The translations under genes were made by a program, and so were the position numbers. DNA of 42,558 nucleotides, taken from NCBI GenBank assembly GCA_024639765.1, contig JAHEHU010000004.1:34126-76683 (forward strand), given 5' to 3'. The notes under the pieces were generated by a model that had not been told where the DNA came from, ran no database searches, and saw only the letters and a program-made list of their open reading frames with translations. This document shows, one piece after another, positions 7,763-16,166 of this stretch (positions within the stretch are counted from its first letter, which is position 1; each line of letters starts with the position of its first letter). Origin of the DNA: Eudoraea sp. GTDB lineage: Bacteria; Bacteroidota; Bacteroidia; Flavobacteriales; Flavobacteriaceae.

Positions 7763-8047
7763 CTATTTGCTTGCATTTTTTATACTATCCATCTCTTTTC
7801 TAAATCGAAGGATCATAAAACTGTCTAACTCCTGCCCAATGCTATCACGCATATTTCGCCAGTTGGCCGCATTCATTTTTTTGGTGTAGTTCCTGATGTC
7901 ATTGAATCTGGACAAGTTATATCTGTTGGCCTGCCAGGCGGCTTCCGTGCTTTCCTGATGCTTAAGATCCTGAAGATATATCCCCACTCCAAAACCCACC
8001 AGGACGAGGATAAGTATGATTATAAAATGTTTCCTTGTTTTTAGCAT
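7763..8047 (-). CDS. hypothetical single-pass membrane protein
   Basis: A 94-residue protein with a short basic start, one membrane helix at about residues 8-25 (FIIILILVLVGFGVGIYL) and a charged, helical remainder rich in Asn, Arg and Met. I do not recognise the family. It stands alone between the repeat array and the catabolic operon, with about 200 bases of featureless DNA upstream. The helix looks like an uncleaved anchor, with the C-terminal part probably periplasmic. Confidence 0.6.
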   Translation of the reverse strand: MLKTRKHFIIILILVLVGFGVGIYLQDLKHQESTEAAWQANRYNLSRFNDIRNYTKKMNAANWRNMRDSIGQELDSFMILRFRKEMDSIKNASK

Positions 8048-8250
8048 AATGAGGCGTTCAAAATCTAAAACTACTATTTGGGATAATCGTTTAAGAGGTC
8101 TAAAGTAGTGTTTTATTCCTCATTACAAAATGATTTAAGACGAAGTGAACCCAATTAAGGGTAACTAGAACAACATCTAACCCGCTGTATTCCATTAGGT
8201 TGAATTCAGTACTATCACGCATATAAGGTTCCCGATCGCAACCGGAGCTC

Positions 8251-8715
8251 CTATTCAAACATCAAACTTATAAACTCTGCAACACAGGCAGGTTTTTCAG
8301 ACCCCTCTATTTCCACTTCACAATTCCAGGTAATCTTAAGGCCATTGTCTCCATAGTCTTCGATCTTCGCTATACGGCCATTTAATCGTACTCTGCTGTC
8401 GACGAGTACCGGACTTGGGAAGCGAACCTTATTTAACCCATAATTGACACCCATTTTGGCCGACCGCACCCTAATACAGTCACCCAGGAGTTTAGCCAGC
8501 AGGGAAACCGACATAAAACCATGGGCTACCGGTTTTTTAAAGGGAGAGAATTTGGAAGCTTTCTCTGCATCCACATGGATCCATTGAAAATCCATGGTTG
8601 CTTTTGCAAAATCGTTGATCATTTCCTGGGTTATGGTCAACCAATCGCCTGTTGGGATGGCCTTACCTTGCAATTCTCTGAATGCCTTAAAATCCTCTAC
8701 TTCCTGTTTTGCCAT
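8251..8715 (-). CDS. MaoC-like (R)-specific enoyl-CoA hydratase
   Basis: A 154-residue hot-dog-fold protein that hydrates trans-2-enoyl-CoA to (R)-3-hydroxyacyl-CoA. The hydratase-2 signature is present: DFQWIHVDAEKA with D42 and H47 as the catalytic pair, then SPFKKPVAHGFM. Length matches single-domain MaoC/PhaJ-type enzymes. It is the last gene of the minus-strand catabolic operon, 9 bases after a FabG-like dehydrogenase. That pairing suggests the two handle the (R)-3-hydroxyacyl branch. Substrate is unknown. Confidence 0.88.
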   Translation of the reverse strand: MAKQEVEDFKAFRELQGKAIPTGDWLTITQEMINDFAKATMDFQWIHVDAEKASKFSPFKKPVAHGFMSVSLLAKLLGDCIRVRSAKMGVNYGLNKVRFPSPVLVDSRVRLNGRIAKIEDYGDNGLKITWNCEVEIEGSEKPACVAEFISLMFE

Positions 8716-8724
8716 GATTTCTTG

Positions 8725-9462
8725 TTAGCGTGAAGTGCCACCGTCTATTGTTAAACAGATTCCTGATACAAAACGCGCCTCATCTGATGCCAGGTACAAA
8801 TACCCATAGGCAATATCTATAGGTTGGGCTACCGTTTTTAAAGGAATACTTGCCTTGATAGTCGCGAAATGCTCTTCGGGTATCTTATCCACCATATCTG
8901 TCATTGTGAATCCGGGGGCTATGGCATTTGCTGTGATGCCATATTTTCCAAATTCAACCGTCCAGGTCTTAGACATCGCGATCACACCTGCTTTAGTTGC
9001 CGCATAATTTGTCTGCCCAAAATTTCCTCGTAAACCAACATTAGATGCCGCACTTACGATCCTACCATATTTATTGGCCTTCATATACGGAATAACGGCC
9101 TGTGTGCATAAGAAAACCCCCTTCAGGTTTACGTCAATAACCGCATCCCATTCTGCCTCACTCATTTTTTCGAGCGTCCTGTCTCTGGTAATACCTGCAT
9201 TGTTGATCAGAATATCTATTTTTTTGTATTTGTCATGTATGGCGCTGAAAAGTTCTTCAATGGCTCCCTTATCTGTAACTGAAACTGAGTGAAATTCAGC
9301 TGTGCCCCCTGTGGCATTTATCCCATCCGCTACTTGCTGACCCTGAGGTAACAGGTCCAGTATAATGACTGTGGCACCTTCCTTTGCAAAAAGCTCAGAT
9401 ATTGCCTGCCCAATTCCTCTTGCACCCCCTGTTACGATTGCTATTTTATCTTTAAGTCTCAT
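8725..9462 (-). CDS. short-chain dehydrogenase/reductase, FabG-like
   Basis: A 245-residue NAD(P)-dependent oxidoreductase. The Rossmann motif TGGARGIG is at 11-18, NNAG near 87-90, the catalytic YAATK near residue 153, and the C-terminal SGICLTIDGG is typical of 3-oxoacyl reductases. It probably interconverts 3-hydroxyacyl- and 3-oxoacyl-CoA in the operon pathway. It lies between the MaoC hydratase and a quinone-oxidoreductase-like MDR enzyme with short spacers, so co-transcription is likely. Whether the substrate is CoA- or ACP-bound cannot be seen; the catabolic context favours CoA. Confidence 0.88.
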   Translation of the reverse strand: MRLKDKIAIVTGGARGIGQAISELFAKEGATVIILDLLPQGQQVADGINATGGTAEFHSVSVTDKGAIEELFSAIHDKYKKIDILINNAGITRDRTLEKMSEAEWDAVIDVNLKGVFLCTQAVIPYMKANKYGRIVSAASNVGLRGNFGQTNYAATKAGVIAMSKTWTVEFGKYGITANAIAPGFTMTDMVDKIPEEHFATIKASIPLKTVAQPIDIAYGYLYLASDEARFVSGICLTIDGGTSR

Positions 9463-9481
9463 AAATTATCTCATTTAATGT

Positions 9482-10456
9482 TTACATCTTGATAACTAAT
9501 TTACCTTTTACTTTGCGGTTTAACATCTCCTGCAGCGCCTTTGAAGTGTCCCCAAGATCATATATTTTATGAATGTGTGGTTTTAGTTTTCCCTCTCCAT
9601 ACCATTTCATAAGGGTCACTGCATTCTGCATATTGGTCTCAGGATCCTTCATCGCAAAAGTGCCCCAAAAAACGCCCACAAGTGATGCTCCTTTTAATAA
9701 AGGAAGATTCAGGGGGATCTTGGGAATATTCCCTGCGGCAAATCCCACTACCAAATACCTGCCTTCCCAGGCCATGCCTCTGAATGCAGCCTCCGTATAA
9801 TCGCCGCCCACGGGATCGTATATCACGTCTACGCCTTTTCCATTGGTGAGCTCCTTGATGGCCGACTTTAGATCTGTTTTATTATAATTAATGGTCTCAT
9901 CTGCGCCGTATTCCCTGCATAATGCTAATTTTTCTTCCGTAGAGGCGGCTGCAATAACATGGGCTCCCATCAACTTTCCCAACTCCACAGCGGCTAGTCC
10001 AACTCCACCGGATGCTCCTAACACCAACAAGGTCTCCCCTTGCTGAAGTTGAGCTCTATCTTTCAAGGCATGATATGAGGTTCCATAGGCGATCATAAAG
10101 GAAGCGGCTATAGGAAAATCCATATTTTCCGGTTTCCGGAAGCAGGCATTTGCCTGCACCACCACTTCTTCTGCCATGGCGCCATAGGTGACAAACCCAA
10201 AAACAGCATCACCAACAGATAGGTGTTTCACCCCTTCTCCCACACTTTTTATGATACCGGCAAAATCACTGCCGGGCGTAAAGGGAAGCTCCGGTTTAAA
10301 TTGGTAGCGTCCCTGGATGATCAACGTATCCGGATAATTGACACCACATGCCTTTACCTGTACAACCACTTCATTCGACTTTGGGTGTAATCCATCCATT
10401 TCTTCTAATACCAACGCTGAGGGAGGCCCGTACGTCTTGCACCGTATTGCTTTCAT
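9482..10456 (-). CDS. NADPH:quinone oxidoreductase-like zinc-independent MDR enzyme
   Basis: A 324-residue medium-chain dehydrogenase/reductase. The GroES-like N-terminal half includes VKACGVNYPDTLIIQGRY and PGSDFAGII; the nucleotide-binding half has LGASGGVGLAAVELGK. Zinc-ligand cysteines of alcohol dehydrogenases are absent, so it fits the quinone oxidoreductase/enoyl reductase branch, which reduces activated double bonds with NADPH. It lies 6 bases from a second MDR gene. Probable role is reduction of an enoyl or enone intermediate; the exact substrate is unknown. Confidence 0.85.
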   Translation of the reverse strand: MKAIRCKTYGPPSALVLEEMDGLHPKSNEVVVQVKACGVNYPDTLIIQGRYQFKPELPFTPGSDFAGIIKSVGEGVKHLSVGDAVFGFVTYGAMAEEVVVQANACFRKPENMDFPIAASFMIAYGTSYHALKDRAQLQQGETLLVLGASGGVGLAAVELGKLMGAHVIAAASTEEKLALCREYGADETINYNKTDLKSAIKELTNGKGVDVIYDPVGGDYTEAAFRGMAWEGRYLVVGFAAGNIPKIPLNLPLLKGASLVGVFWGTFAMKDPETNMQNAVTLMKWYGEGKLKPHIHKIYDLGDTSKALQEMLNRKVKGKLVIKM

Positions 10457-10462
10457 CTTCTT

Positions 10463-11464
10463 TTAATCTTCAATTACCTTCAAAACCAATTTACCCAGTT
10501 TGTCTCCTGAAAAAAGTCGGTTAAATGTTTCGGGGAAATTCTCAATTCCCTCATAAATATCTTCTCTGGCCTTAATTTTTCCTTCCGCCATCCATCCACC
10601 GAGAATTTTAGCCCCCTCGGCATATCTTGAGGCATAATCAAAAACAACCATCCCTTGCATAGTGGCCCTGTTCACCAGAAGTGAAAGGTAATTACTGGGA
10701 CCCTTTACGGCCTGTTTATTATTATACTGAGAAATGGCACCACAGATCACTATCCTTGCGTGCATCCGCAATCTGGTTAAGGCAAGATCTAATATGTCTC
10801 CTCCCACATTGTCAAAATACACATCGATCCCTTTTGGGCATTCCTCTTTTAACCTGGTAGCTACATTCTCGTTTTTGTAATCTATACAGGCATCAAAACC
10901 CAATTCATCTGCTACATAACTACATTTGTCAGGGCCACCGGCTATTCCTATTACCTTGCATCCTTTGATCTTTGCAACCTGCCCAACAATACTGCCAACG
11001 GCACCCGCTGCACCCGAAACCAGGACCACATCCCCTTCTTTAATCTTTCCCACTTCGGTTATACCGAAATAGGCTGTCATTCCGGGCATTCCCAAAGCAC
11101 CAATGTAGGTTGGTAAGGGAGCGATCCTTGGATCTACCTGATAAAATCCCTTGCCATCCGTGGCGCAATATTGTTGGACCCCGCCGGTACCCACTACATA
11201 GTCGCCCACCTTAAACCTTGCATTTTTAGATGCCACAACTTCTCCTACAGAACCGGCACGCATTACCGAACCAATTGCCATGGGTTCAATATAGGATTTC
11301 CCCGGATTCATCCATCCACGCATAGCTGGGTCTAATGACACATAATGCTGTTTAACTAATAATTGTCCTTCTTCAATTTCAGGAATGGGGCCGGTTTCTA
11401 ATGACCAGGTAGAAGCATCTGCTTCGCCAATGGGTCTTTTTACAAATAACAATTGTTTGTTCAT
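10463..11464 (-). CDS. NADP-dependent oxidoreductase of the leukotriene B4 12-hydroxydehydrogenase / prostaglandin reductase type
   Basis: A 333-residue MDR enzyme. Family markers are LLVKQHYVSLDPAMRGWM at about 35-52, GMPGMTAYFG, VSGAAGAVGSIVGQ (nucleotide loop) and IDVYFDNVGGDILD. Such enzymes reduce the double bond of alpha,beta-unsaturated ketones and aldehydes with NADPH. It sits between the enoyl-CoA hydratase and the other MDR gene, with 4 and 6 base spacers, so it is firmly part of the operon. Having two double-bond reductases in one operon hints at unsaturated or oxidised acyl substrates. Confidence 0.88.
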   Translation of the reverse strand: MNKQLLFVKRPIGEADASTWSLETGPIPEIEEGQLLVKQHYVSLDPAMRGWMNPGKSYIEPMAIGSVMRAGSVGEVVASKNARFKVGDYVVGTGGVQQYCATDGKGFYQVDPRIAPLPTYIGALGMPGMTAYFGITEVGKIKEGDVVLVSGAAGAVGSIVGQVAKIKGCKVIGIAGGPDKCSYVADELGFDACIDYKNENVATRLKEECPKGIDVYFDNVGGDILDLALTRLRMHARIVICGAISQYNNKQAVKGPSNYLSLLVNRATMQGMVVFDYASRYAEGAKILGGWMAEGKIKAREDIYEGIENFPETFNRLFSGDKLGKLVLKVIED

Positions 11465-11468
11465 GATA

Positions 11469-12242
11469 TTATGTTTTCTTTTTATTGGAAAAACTAGCTA
11501 CATAGGCCTTCATCTTTGCCCTGATCTCCGGTTTCCACCAAAGTGTGGCTGCTTCTTTCAAGGAATCTTCAGGATTTGGGTCTAATTTATCTAACCAATG
11601 TTTTCTTAGTTTCTTTTTAGTATTGATCCAGATTTCCGGATCAGCCGTCAAATATTGTTGCATCTTATTTTCTGCATGCTCCAGGACCTCATCCAAGGGA
11701 AATAAAGCATCTACCAATCCGGCGGCTGTAGCCTCAGCGCCTGTTAGTAATTTGCCTTCCAGAATGTACCTGTTCGCCAGGCCTTCTCCCATCCAGAAAG
11801 CATAGCCCTCGGTTAGGTTTTGTGAAATTTGAATATTGACGGCCACTTCATTTAGTCCGATCACATATTTTTCACCGGCGGCCATATAGCGGTTGTCACT
11901 GGCAACGGCAAGAACACAACCCCCTGCAGGGGAATGACCTGTAATGGCAGAAATGAATGGTTTTGTGAACTGCACAAGTTCAACATATAATGTTCCAAAG
12001 GCACTAAAAAAGTTGTGTATCTCTTTTTCGTTATACTGAATAAGCTCAATAAGATCTAAGCCTGCTGAAAAAAAATGGGGTTGGCCTGTCAGGATCACTC
12101 CTTTGACCATTTCATCTTTTTCAATCTCACTAAACACCTTTCTCAGCTCCTGCACCATTTCGTAGTTTATCGCATTCACTTTTCCTCTGTTCATTTGAAC
12201 AATAGTATAGCCTTCTTTTTTTATGAGCTTTAGTGTATTCAT
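11469..12242 (-). CDS. enoyl-CoA hydratase/isomerase family protein, isomerase-like
   Basis: A 257-residue crotonase-fold protein. The oxyanion-hole segments are FSAGLDLIEL near residue 60 and GHSPAGGCVLAVASDNRYM near 100-120. A glutamate in VIGLNEVAVNIQ matches the single catalytic base of delta3,delta2-enoyl-CoA isomerases, and the usual first hydratase glutamate (in the A-E-G region) is not evident, so an isomerase role for unsaturated acyl-CoAs is more likely than hydration. It lies 14 bases after an SDR gene. Assignment within the family is inference. Confidence 0.82.
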   Translation of the reverse strand: MNTLKLIKKEGYTIVQMNRGKVNAINYEMVQELRKVFSEIEKDEMVKGVILTGQPHFFSAGLDLIELIQYNEKEIHNFFSAFGTLYVELVQFTKPFISAITGHSPAGGCVLAVASDNRYMAAGEKYVIGLNEVAVNIQISQNLTEGYAFWMGEGLANRYILEGKLLTGAEATAAGLVDALFPLDEVLEHAENKMQQYLTADPEIWINTKKKLRKHWLDKLDPNPEDSLKEAATLWWKPEIRAKMKAYVASFSNKKKT

Positions 12243-12256
12243 ATATGGTGCTAAAT

Positions 12257-13015
12257 TTAAAGGAGAGATGTCCCCCCGTCTATGGTTATGGTTTGGCCAG
12301 TGATGTATTTTGAATTATCTGAAGCGAGCCATGCAACCGTTTCGGCCACTTCTGTGGCTTCCCCAAAACGACCCATGGGGATATACTGCTTTAATCGCTG
12401 TTCCATATCTGGCCTGCTCGCTAATAATTGATCTAAAAGGGACGAATGAGTATAGCCGGGACAAACCGCATTGATCCTAATATTCTTACTTCCGTATTCC
12501 AAGGCCGCAGATTTCGTCATGCCTACCACTGCAAACTTGCTGGCACTATAGGAAAGATTGTTGCCCGAGGGTTTTAGACCCGCCAGGGAAGCAATGTTTA
12601 TAATGTTACCATATCCTTGCACCATCATCTGTTTGAGCGCCACTTTCATGCAATAAAAGACACCTGTCTGATTTACTGCAATAACATTGTGCCAATCATT
12701 GAGGGTGTGTTCGGCGGTTTTATTTTGAGCCTTCCCCCCTATTCCTGCGTTGTTTACTACTACGTCTATCCTACCATGGTCCTTTACCGCCCGGTTCATT
12801 AAAACTTCCACATCTTCAAAACTGGTCACATCTGCCTGATAAGCAGTTGCCTTACCTCCAGACTTGCTGATTTTCTCTACCACAAGCTCAACATTCTTAA
12901 GATTTATATCTGAGGCGATGACCTCGGCCCCCAGAGAAGCCATTAACAAAGCAGATGCGGCTCCAATGCCGCTTCCGGCTCCTGTTAAAACTATTACTTT
13001 ATCCTCCAATCCCAT
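12257..13015 (-). CDS. short-chain dehydrogenase/reductase
   Basis: A 252-residue classical SDR: TGAGSGIGAAS at 11-21, VVNNAGIGG near 86-94, catalytic YSASK near residue 158, and the closing GQTITIDGGTS. It would oxidise a hydroxyacyl-CoA or similar alcohol with NAD(P)+. It is one of three SDRs in this operon, each of different sequence, so they probably act on different hydroxyl positions or stereoisomers. Spacers of 14 and 12 bases to its neighbours support co-transcription. Confidence 0.86.
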   Translation of the reverse strand: MGLEDKVIVLTGAGSGIGAASALLMASLGAEVIASDINLKNVELVVEKISKSGGKATAYQADVTSFEDVEVLMNRAVKDHGRIDVVVNNAGIGGKAQNKTAEHTLNDWHNVIAVNQTGVFYCMKVALKQMMVQGYGNIINIASLAGLKPSGNNLSYSASKFAVVGMTKSAALEYGSKNIRINAVCPGYTHSSLLDQLLASRPDMEQRLKQYIPMGRFGEATEVAETVAWLASDNSKYITGQTITIDGGTSLL

Positions 13016-13027
13016 AATTCTCCTAGC

Positions 13028-14107
13028 TTAGTACAAATTATCTATTTGATTTTTCTGAATGGCCTGCCAGGCCGTATTGCACAAAAGGGCAGACACGGCG
13101 TTCAGTTGTGCAAAGCGCTTATCTGTGGTATGTCCGTGTTTATATCTGTAATAGATCTGTTGAGCGATCACTGCAATCTTAAATAAGCCATACGCAAAAT
13201 AGAAGGTTAAATTATCAATATTTCTGCCACTCTTTAGCGCGTATTCTTGTACAATCTCTGTTCGTGAAGGATTCCCCTCCATAACGGTGGGGGAAGGAAG
13301 TCCCTGTTTCATCAATTCTGCGTCACTGGCGGCCGTCCAATAGCCCAAGGATGTTCCAAGGTCCATTAAGGGATCTCCCAAAGTACACATCTCCCAATCT
13401 AATATGGCCACAATCTTATTCCATTGCGAATCGGAAAATACCACATTGTCATATTTATAATCGTTGTGGATAAGGCTGAAGGAATATTCTTTGGGTTGGT
13501 GTTCCTCCATCCATGCCATGACCTTTTTTGAACTGGGTACATCGTCCGTAGCTGCTGCCAAATATTGTTTACCCCAGTTGGTCACCTGCCTGGCAACATA
13601 CCCTTCAGGTCTGCCAAGTGATCCCAGACCAGATGCTTCATAATCCACTCCATGTAGTTCTACAAAGGTGTCTAACCAGGTATTAGCGATGGTCCTGAAT
13701 TCCGAAGGTGCTATGTTTCTTTCACCAGCTTCTCTTGTGGTTAGGATAATTCCATCTACCTTTTCCATAATGTAAAAGGGCACACCCAGGATTTCATCAT
13801 CTTCAGAATAAGCATACACCTCAGGCGTCTTATTAAATACAGTCTGCAAGGAGTGTAGGACCTTAAATTCTCTGCCCATGTCATGACCGCGTTTAGGCGC
13901 TGAAAAAGGGGGTCTCCTGAGCACATATTCTTTGTCCTCAATGTTAAGCTGATACGTAAGATTGGAATACCCATTCTGAAACTGACCTACTAGCATGTCA
14001 CTTTTTTCATCCTGAATGAGGCCCTGTCTTAGTAAGAATCTTTTTAGATTTTTTTCATGGAGTTCCTCTCCTTTTCGAACCGGCTTAGTTAGTTCCTTCC
14101 CTGACAT
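13028..14107 (-). CDS. APH-family kinase, LvaA / ACAD10-11 N-domain-like
   Basis: A 359-residue protein of the aminoglycoside phosphotransferase fold. Visible are the YVLRRPPF nucleotide-lysine-type strand, the catalytic loop LIHNDYKYDNVVF, and the Mg2+ segment AILDWEMCTLGDPLMDLG. This ACAD10/11-type kinase subfamily phosphorylates the 4-hydroxyl of 4-hydroxyacyl-CoAs in known systems (LvaA in Pseudomonas levulinate catabolism). Its ATG overlaps the stop of the preceding acyl-CoA dehydrogenase (TAATG), implying coupled translation. Antibiotic resistance is unlikely given the context. Function by analogy is inference. Confidence 0.85.
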   Translation of the reverse strand: MSGKELTKPVRKGEELHEKNLKRFLLRQGLIQDEKSDMLVGQFQNGYSNLTYQLNIEDKEYVLRRPPFSAPKRGHDMGREFKVLHSLQTVFNKTPEVYAYSEDDEILGVPFYIMEKVDGIILTTREAGERNIAPSEFRTIANTWLDTFVELHGVDYEASGLGSLGRPEGYVARQVTNWGKQYLAAATDDVPSSKKVMAWMEEHQPKEYSFSLIHNDYKYDNVVFSDSQWNKIVAILDWEMCTLGDPLMDLGTSLGYWTAASDAELMKQGLPSPTVMEGNPSRTEIVQEYALKSGRNIDNLTFYFAYGLFKIAVIAQQIYYRYKHGHTTDKRFAQLNAVSALLCNTAWQAIQKNQIDNLY

Positions 14108-15327
14108 TAGTTTGCTCTGATATATTGTTTGATAGTGTTTTTACCCAGCTGACTCATATGAACCTCATCCGGACCGTCTGCCAAACGGAGGGTTCTCGCG
14201 GCCGCATAGAAATGTGCCAGCGGAGTATCCTGGCTAACCCCCGCACCTCCCATGATCTGTATTGCCCTGTCTATGACCTTTTCTGCCATTGCCGGTGTTA
14301 CTATTTTGATCATGGCAATAAGGTCTTTGGCTTCCTTATTTCCGGTTTTATCCATCTTATCAGCTGCAGAAAGGACGAGGAGTCTCGCTTGCTCTATCTC
14401 ACATCTGGAACGGGCAATATCCTGACGAATACTACTATAGGTATCCAGCGATCGTCCAAACGGCCTTCTTGCAGGGGCACGTTTTGACATTATCTCAAGT
14501 GATCGCTGTGCCATACCAATAAGTCGCATACAATGGTGTATTCTCCCAGGACCCAATCTTCCTTGTGCAATTTCAAACCCTTTTCCTTCACTTAGCAAGA
14601 TGTTCTTTTTTGGCACCCGAACCTTGTCTAGGGTGATCTCCGCATGCCCTTCCGGGGAATCGTAGTAGCCAAACACACTTAATGGCCGTTTAATTGTTAC
14701 CCCAGGTGTATCTAATGGGACCAATATCATACTTTGCTGCACATGCCTGGGTGCCTCAAAATCGGTTTTTCCCATGACAATAGCAATTTTACAGGCTGGA
14801 TCCATGCCCCCGGATGACCACCATTTGGTTCCGGAAATTACATAGTCATCTTTGTCTGCAACAATCGCAGTTTCAATATTAGTGGCGTCGGAGGAAGCTA
14901 CCTCCGGTTCTGTCATTAAAAAAGCAGATCTGATGGTACCTTCCATCAATGGTCGCAACCATTGCTCTTGTTGTTCTTTGGTTCCATAGCGGGCCAACAC
15001 CTCCATGTTTCCTGTGTCTGGCGGACTACAATTAAATACTTCTGAGGACCATTGTATCCTTCCCATACATTCTGCCAGGGGAGCATATTCTAAATTGCTT
15101 AGCCCCGGACTTAATGCACCATACCCTTTTGGCAGGAACAAATTCCATAATCCCGCTTTTTTGGCCTTTTCTTTCAACTGCGTAAGACCTGGCCACTTTT
15201 GCCAGATATTTTTAGGATCCCGATAGAAAGCAGTAACCTCATCATCAACAGGAAGAATGTTTTTCTCAAAAAACTTGTTCAATTTATCCTGAAACTCCAG
15301 GGACCTTTTACTATGATCAAAATTCAT
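14107..15327 (-). CDS. acyl-CoA dehydrogenase, LvaC / ACAD10-11 C-domain-like
   Basis: A 406-residue flavoenzyme counted from the ATG at 15327 ([16 protein letters not shown]); an open frame extends upstream to 15381, but that start would overlap the preceding SDR gene and lacks similarity. Domains: N-terminal helical part, [15 protein letters not shown] (FAD/substrate region), and a C-terminal helical domain with [14 protein letters not shown] and [15 protein letters not shown], the latter typical of the ACAD10/11 branch. In the Pseudomonas lva system the equivalent enzyme acts on the 4-phospho-acyl-CoA, removing phosphate and yielding enoyl-CoA. Coupling to the adjacent kinase strongly supports the shared role. 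Confidence 0.88.
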   Translation of the reverse strand: MNFDHSKRSLEFQDKLNKFFEKNILPVDDEVTAFYRDPKNIWQKWPGLTQLKEKAKKAGLWNLFLPKGYGALSPGLSNLEYAPLAECMGRIQWSSEVFNCSPPDTGNMEVLARYGTKEQQEQWLRPLMEGTIRSAFLMTEPEVASSDATNIETAIVADKDDYVISGTKWWSSGGMDPACKIAIVMGKTDFEAPRHVQQSMILVPLDTPGVTIKRPLSVFGYYDSPEGHAEITLDKVRVPKKNILLSEGKGFEIAQGRLGPGRIHHCMRLIGMAQRSLEIMSKRAPARRPFGRSLDTYSSIRQDIARSRCEIEQARLLVLSAADKMDKTGNKEAKDLIAMIKIVTPAMAEKVIDRAIQIMGGAGVSQDTPLAHFYAAARTLRLADGPDEVHMSQLGKNTIKQYIRAN

Positions 15328-15355
15328 GTTGCTGCTATTTTTGTTTTCTTTTCTT

Positions 15356-16132
15356 CTATCCGGATACCATATAACCCCCATCAGCAGTGTAAACCCCTCC
15401 GGTCATATAGGATCCCGCCTCCGATGCCAGCAATAAGACCAGCCCGGCCATTTCATCCGGATCGGCTATGCGGTTCAAGGGCAGGGATCTGGTAAACCTA
15501 TCTACCAGTTTTTCATCACTCCAGAGACCTTCACTGAATTTAGTTTTGATAAGGCCCGGACATACTACATTGGCCCTTACCCCGTATCTACCCCACTCTT
15601 TAGCCTGGTTCCTGGTAAGCATGATCAACGCCGCTTTGGTGGCACTGTACAGTCCCAGACCAAATCCCGGGCGTAACCCCTCCACAGAAGAGATATTGAC
15701 AATACTACCGGCACCAATTTCTTTCATATGAGGCAATACCAAATTGGAGAGCAGCCAGGGTGCCTTCACATTAATATCCATGATCTTGTCGAACACCGCT
15801 TCGTCCGATCCTTCGAGCGGTCCGTAATAAGGATTGATAGCGGCATTGTTTACCAAAATGTCTATCTGTCCATACTTTTCTATTGTTTTGGCAATAAGAG
15901 ATGTTCGCTGCTGAGCATCACCAATATGACATTGAATGCCTGTTGCCTCCAGGCCCTTAGCCTTGAACTCATCCACTACTTCATCTACCGCATTCTGCTT
16001 TCTGCTGCTGATCACCACTTTGGCCCCATTTTCCGCCAATCCTAGGGCGATTGACTTACCTATACCTTTGCTTGAACCGGTAATAATAGCGACTTTCCCC
16101 TTGAGGTTAAATTTCGATTTTAGAGTATCCAT
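15356..16132 (-). CDS. short-chain dehydrogenase/reductase
   Basis: A 258-residue [17 protein letters not shown] near 15-28, [12 protein letters not shown] near 92-103, catalytic [10 protein letters not shown] near residue 162, and [11 protein letters not shown] at the end. It is the second gene of the operon, 34 bases after the large acyl-CoA dehydrogenase. Sequence resembles DHRS4/gluconate-5-dehydrogenase-like SDRs that oxidise or reduce a range of carbonyls; the real substrate is probably an acyl-CoA-pathway hydroxyl intermediate. Confidence 0.86.
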   Translation of the reverse strand: MDTLKSKFNLKGKVAIITGSSKGIGKSIALGLAENGAKVVISSRKQNAVDEVVDEFKAKGLEATGIQCHIGDAQQRTSLIAKTIEKYGQIDILVNNAAINPYYGPLEGSDEAVFDKIMDINVKAPWLLSNLVLPHMKEIGAGSIVNISSVEGLRPGFGLGLYSATKAALIMLTRNQAKEWGRYGVRANVVCPGLIKTKFSEGLWSDEKLVDRFTRSLPLNRIADPDEMAGLVLLLASEAGSYMTGGVYTADGGYMVSG

Positions 16133-16166
16133 ATACTGTATGCTGTCTTCTTGAATTTAATTGTAT

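Noticed and set aside
13028-14107. Aminoglycoside resistance gene
   Set aside because: The kinase fold is shared, but the coupling to an acyl-CoA dehydrogenase and the catabolic operon point to an ACAD10/11-type metabolic kinase.
15328-15381. Upstream start of the ACAD10/11-like dehydrogenase
   Set aside because: It would overlap the preceding SDR gene by 26 bases and adds a sequence unlike the family.
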